Part shown: positions 5,757-5,942 of the stretch, in pieces
Position numbering within the stretch: the first letter of the stretch is position 1
Layout of the letters: every line of letters begins with the position of its first letter
Assembly: GCA_021413565.1 (NCBI GenBank)
Contig: JAIOQC010000035.1
Location: forward strand, 565-6,506
DNA from: Candidatus Nomurabacteria bacterium
GTDB taxonomy: Bacteria; Patescibacteriota; Minisyncoccia; Phycocordibacterales; UBA9973
Length of the DNA: 5,942 nucleotides
Reading direction: 5' to 3'
Position numbers and translations under genes: made by a program
The notes under the pieces: generated by a model
Database searches by the model: none
What the model saw: the letters and a program-made list of their open reading frames with translations, nothing else
What the model was told of the DNA's origin: nothing

Positions 5757-5785
5757 TTGTATATTTAGTTGATTTGTGGTATCAT
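5757..5785 (+). promoter_or_regulatory. Orphan extended -10 promoter downstream of prfA
   Basis: -35 TTGTAT (5757-5762), exactly 17 bp, TGG (5777-5779), -10 TATCAT (5780-5785). The layout matches the promoters of rplY and rpmE, but no ATG lies 6-8 nt after the hexamer. The predicted start is near 5792-5793, and only tiny open frames follow within the window. The product is either a non-coding RNA or the leader of a gene beyond the right edge. Confidence 0.58.
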
Positions 5786-5792
5786 TTATCTC

Positions 5793-5942
5793 AGTAGTTA
5801 GCTTATGTTTTGGTATTAGTTTCATGCTTTGTTGTGTTAAACATATAGGTATGTAAATGAAATCAGGCTTGCCGATTACATTTATAAGTCCCGATCTTGC
5901 ATCGGGGTTCCGGCGAAAGTCGGGATTAGTTTAAATTTTGCA
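5793..5942 (+). ncRNA. Candidate structured RNA or 5' leader (continues to window edge)
   Basis: The segment follows the orphan promoter and contains no credible gene. It shows nested pairing: TTTCAT (5820-5825) with ATGAAA (5857-5862), enclosing ACATA (5841-5845) with TATGT (5850-5854). Then comes a 38-nt patch that is 63% G+C in an AT-rich window: hairpin CCCGAT/ATCGGG (5890-5895 with 5901-5906), a three-base linker, and hairpin CCGGC/GTCGG closed by a GAAA tetraloop (5910-5923, one G-U pair). An alternative 8-bp stem (5887-5894 with 5920-5927, one G-U pair) would replace both. A T-rich run (TTTAAATTTT, 5930-5939) follows. It matches no RNA family I recognise. It could instead be a dispersed intergenic repeat or a leader for an unseen gene. 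Confidence 0.33.

Noticed and set aside
5805..5856. Tiny open frames MFWY (5805-5819) and MLCCVKHIGM (5824-5856) as leader peptides
   Set aside because: They follow the orphan promoter but have no ribosome binding site and no codon run tied to a recognisable amino-acid pathway. Too short to support.
5857..5934. 25-codon open frame starting MKSGLPITF across the GC-rich hairpins
   Set aside because: Its second half simply reads through the inverted repeats, there is no promoter at leaderless distance and no ribosome binding site.
1..5942. Recoded UGA (glycine, as in some candidate phyla)
   Set aside because: Every gene is full length under the standard code with normal GGN glycines at conserved sites. 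The seven stops are six TAA and one TAG, so no TGA is used as a stop here, but seven genes are too few to claim reassignment.
1..5942. CRISPR array, insertion sequence, tRNA or rRNA
   Set aside because: No regularly spaced repeats, transposase motifs, terminal inverted repeats, tRNA TPsiC/anticodon arms or rRNA segments were seen.

Overview
This is an AT-rich, tightly packed bacterial segment with all genes on the + strand. It holds the 3' end of a class II fructose-bisphosphate aldolase, a small winged-helix regulator, a GlcD/YdiJ-type FAD-linked oxidase, ribosomal protein L25 (CTC type), a secreted coiled-coil lytic transglycosylase, ribosomal protein L31, peptide chain release factor 1, and a gene-free tail with its own promoter and RNA-like inverted repeats. 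The AT-rich composition, very short intergenic gaps, lack of Shine-Dalgarno sequences, a release factor shortened at its N-terminus and the EnvC/PcsB-like transglycosylase together suggest a small-genome bacterium, most likely of the Candidate Phyla Radiation (Patescibacteria). That placement is an inference from style and was not tested by phylogeny.

Layout: 1-287, aldolase tail. 288-2349, a probable two-gene regulatory unit: the winged-helix regulator lies 12 bp ahead of the FAD oxidase, and a 28-bp palindrome (12-4-12) occurs just upstream of each gene. The second copy is embedded in the last codons of the regulator gene. This looks like an autoregulated repressor controlling the oxidase. 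2350-5730, four housekeeping or envelope genes (rplY, transglycosylase, rpmE, prfA). Each is preceded by an extended -10 promoter of the form TGn-TATWAT whose hexamer ends 6-8 nt before the ATG, so transcription should begin at or next to the start codon (leaderless mRNAs). Strong hairpin terminators follow rplY and rpmE and run directly into the next promoter. 5731-5942, a fifth extended -10 promoter with no convincing gene behind it, followed by nested inverted repeats and a GC-rich pair of hairpins with a mutually exclusive alternative fold.

Functionally, L25, L31 and RF1 serve translation. The transglycosylase probably acts on peptidoglycan outside the membrane, perhaps at division. The aldolase belongs to glycolysis/gluconeogenesis, and the oxidase probably oxidises a 2-hydroxy acid under the control of its neighbour. 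Most of the window is ordinary. The parts worth a second look are the paired operator, the uniform leaderless promoter design, the domain combination in the transglycosylase, and the orphan promoter with structured RNA at the right end.
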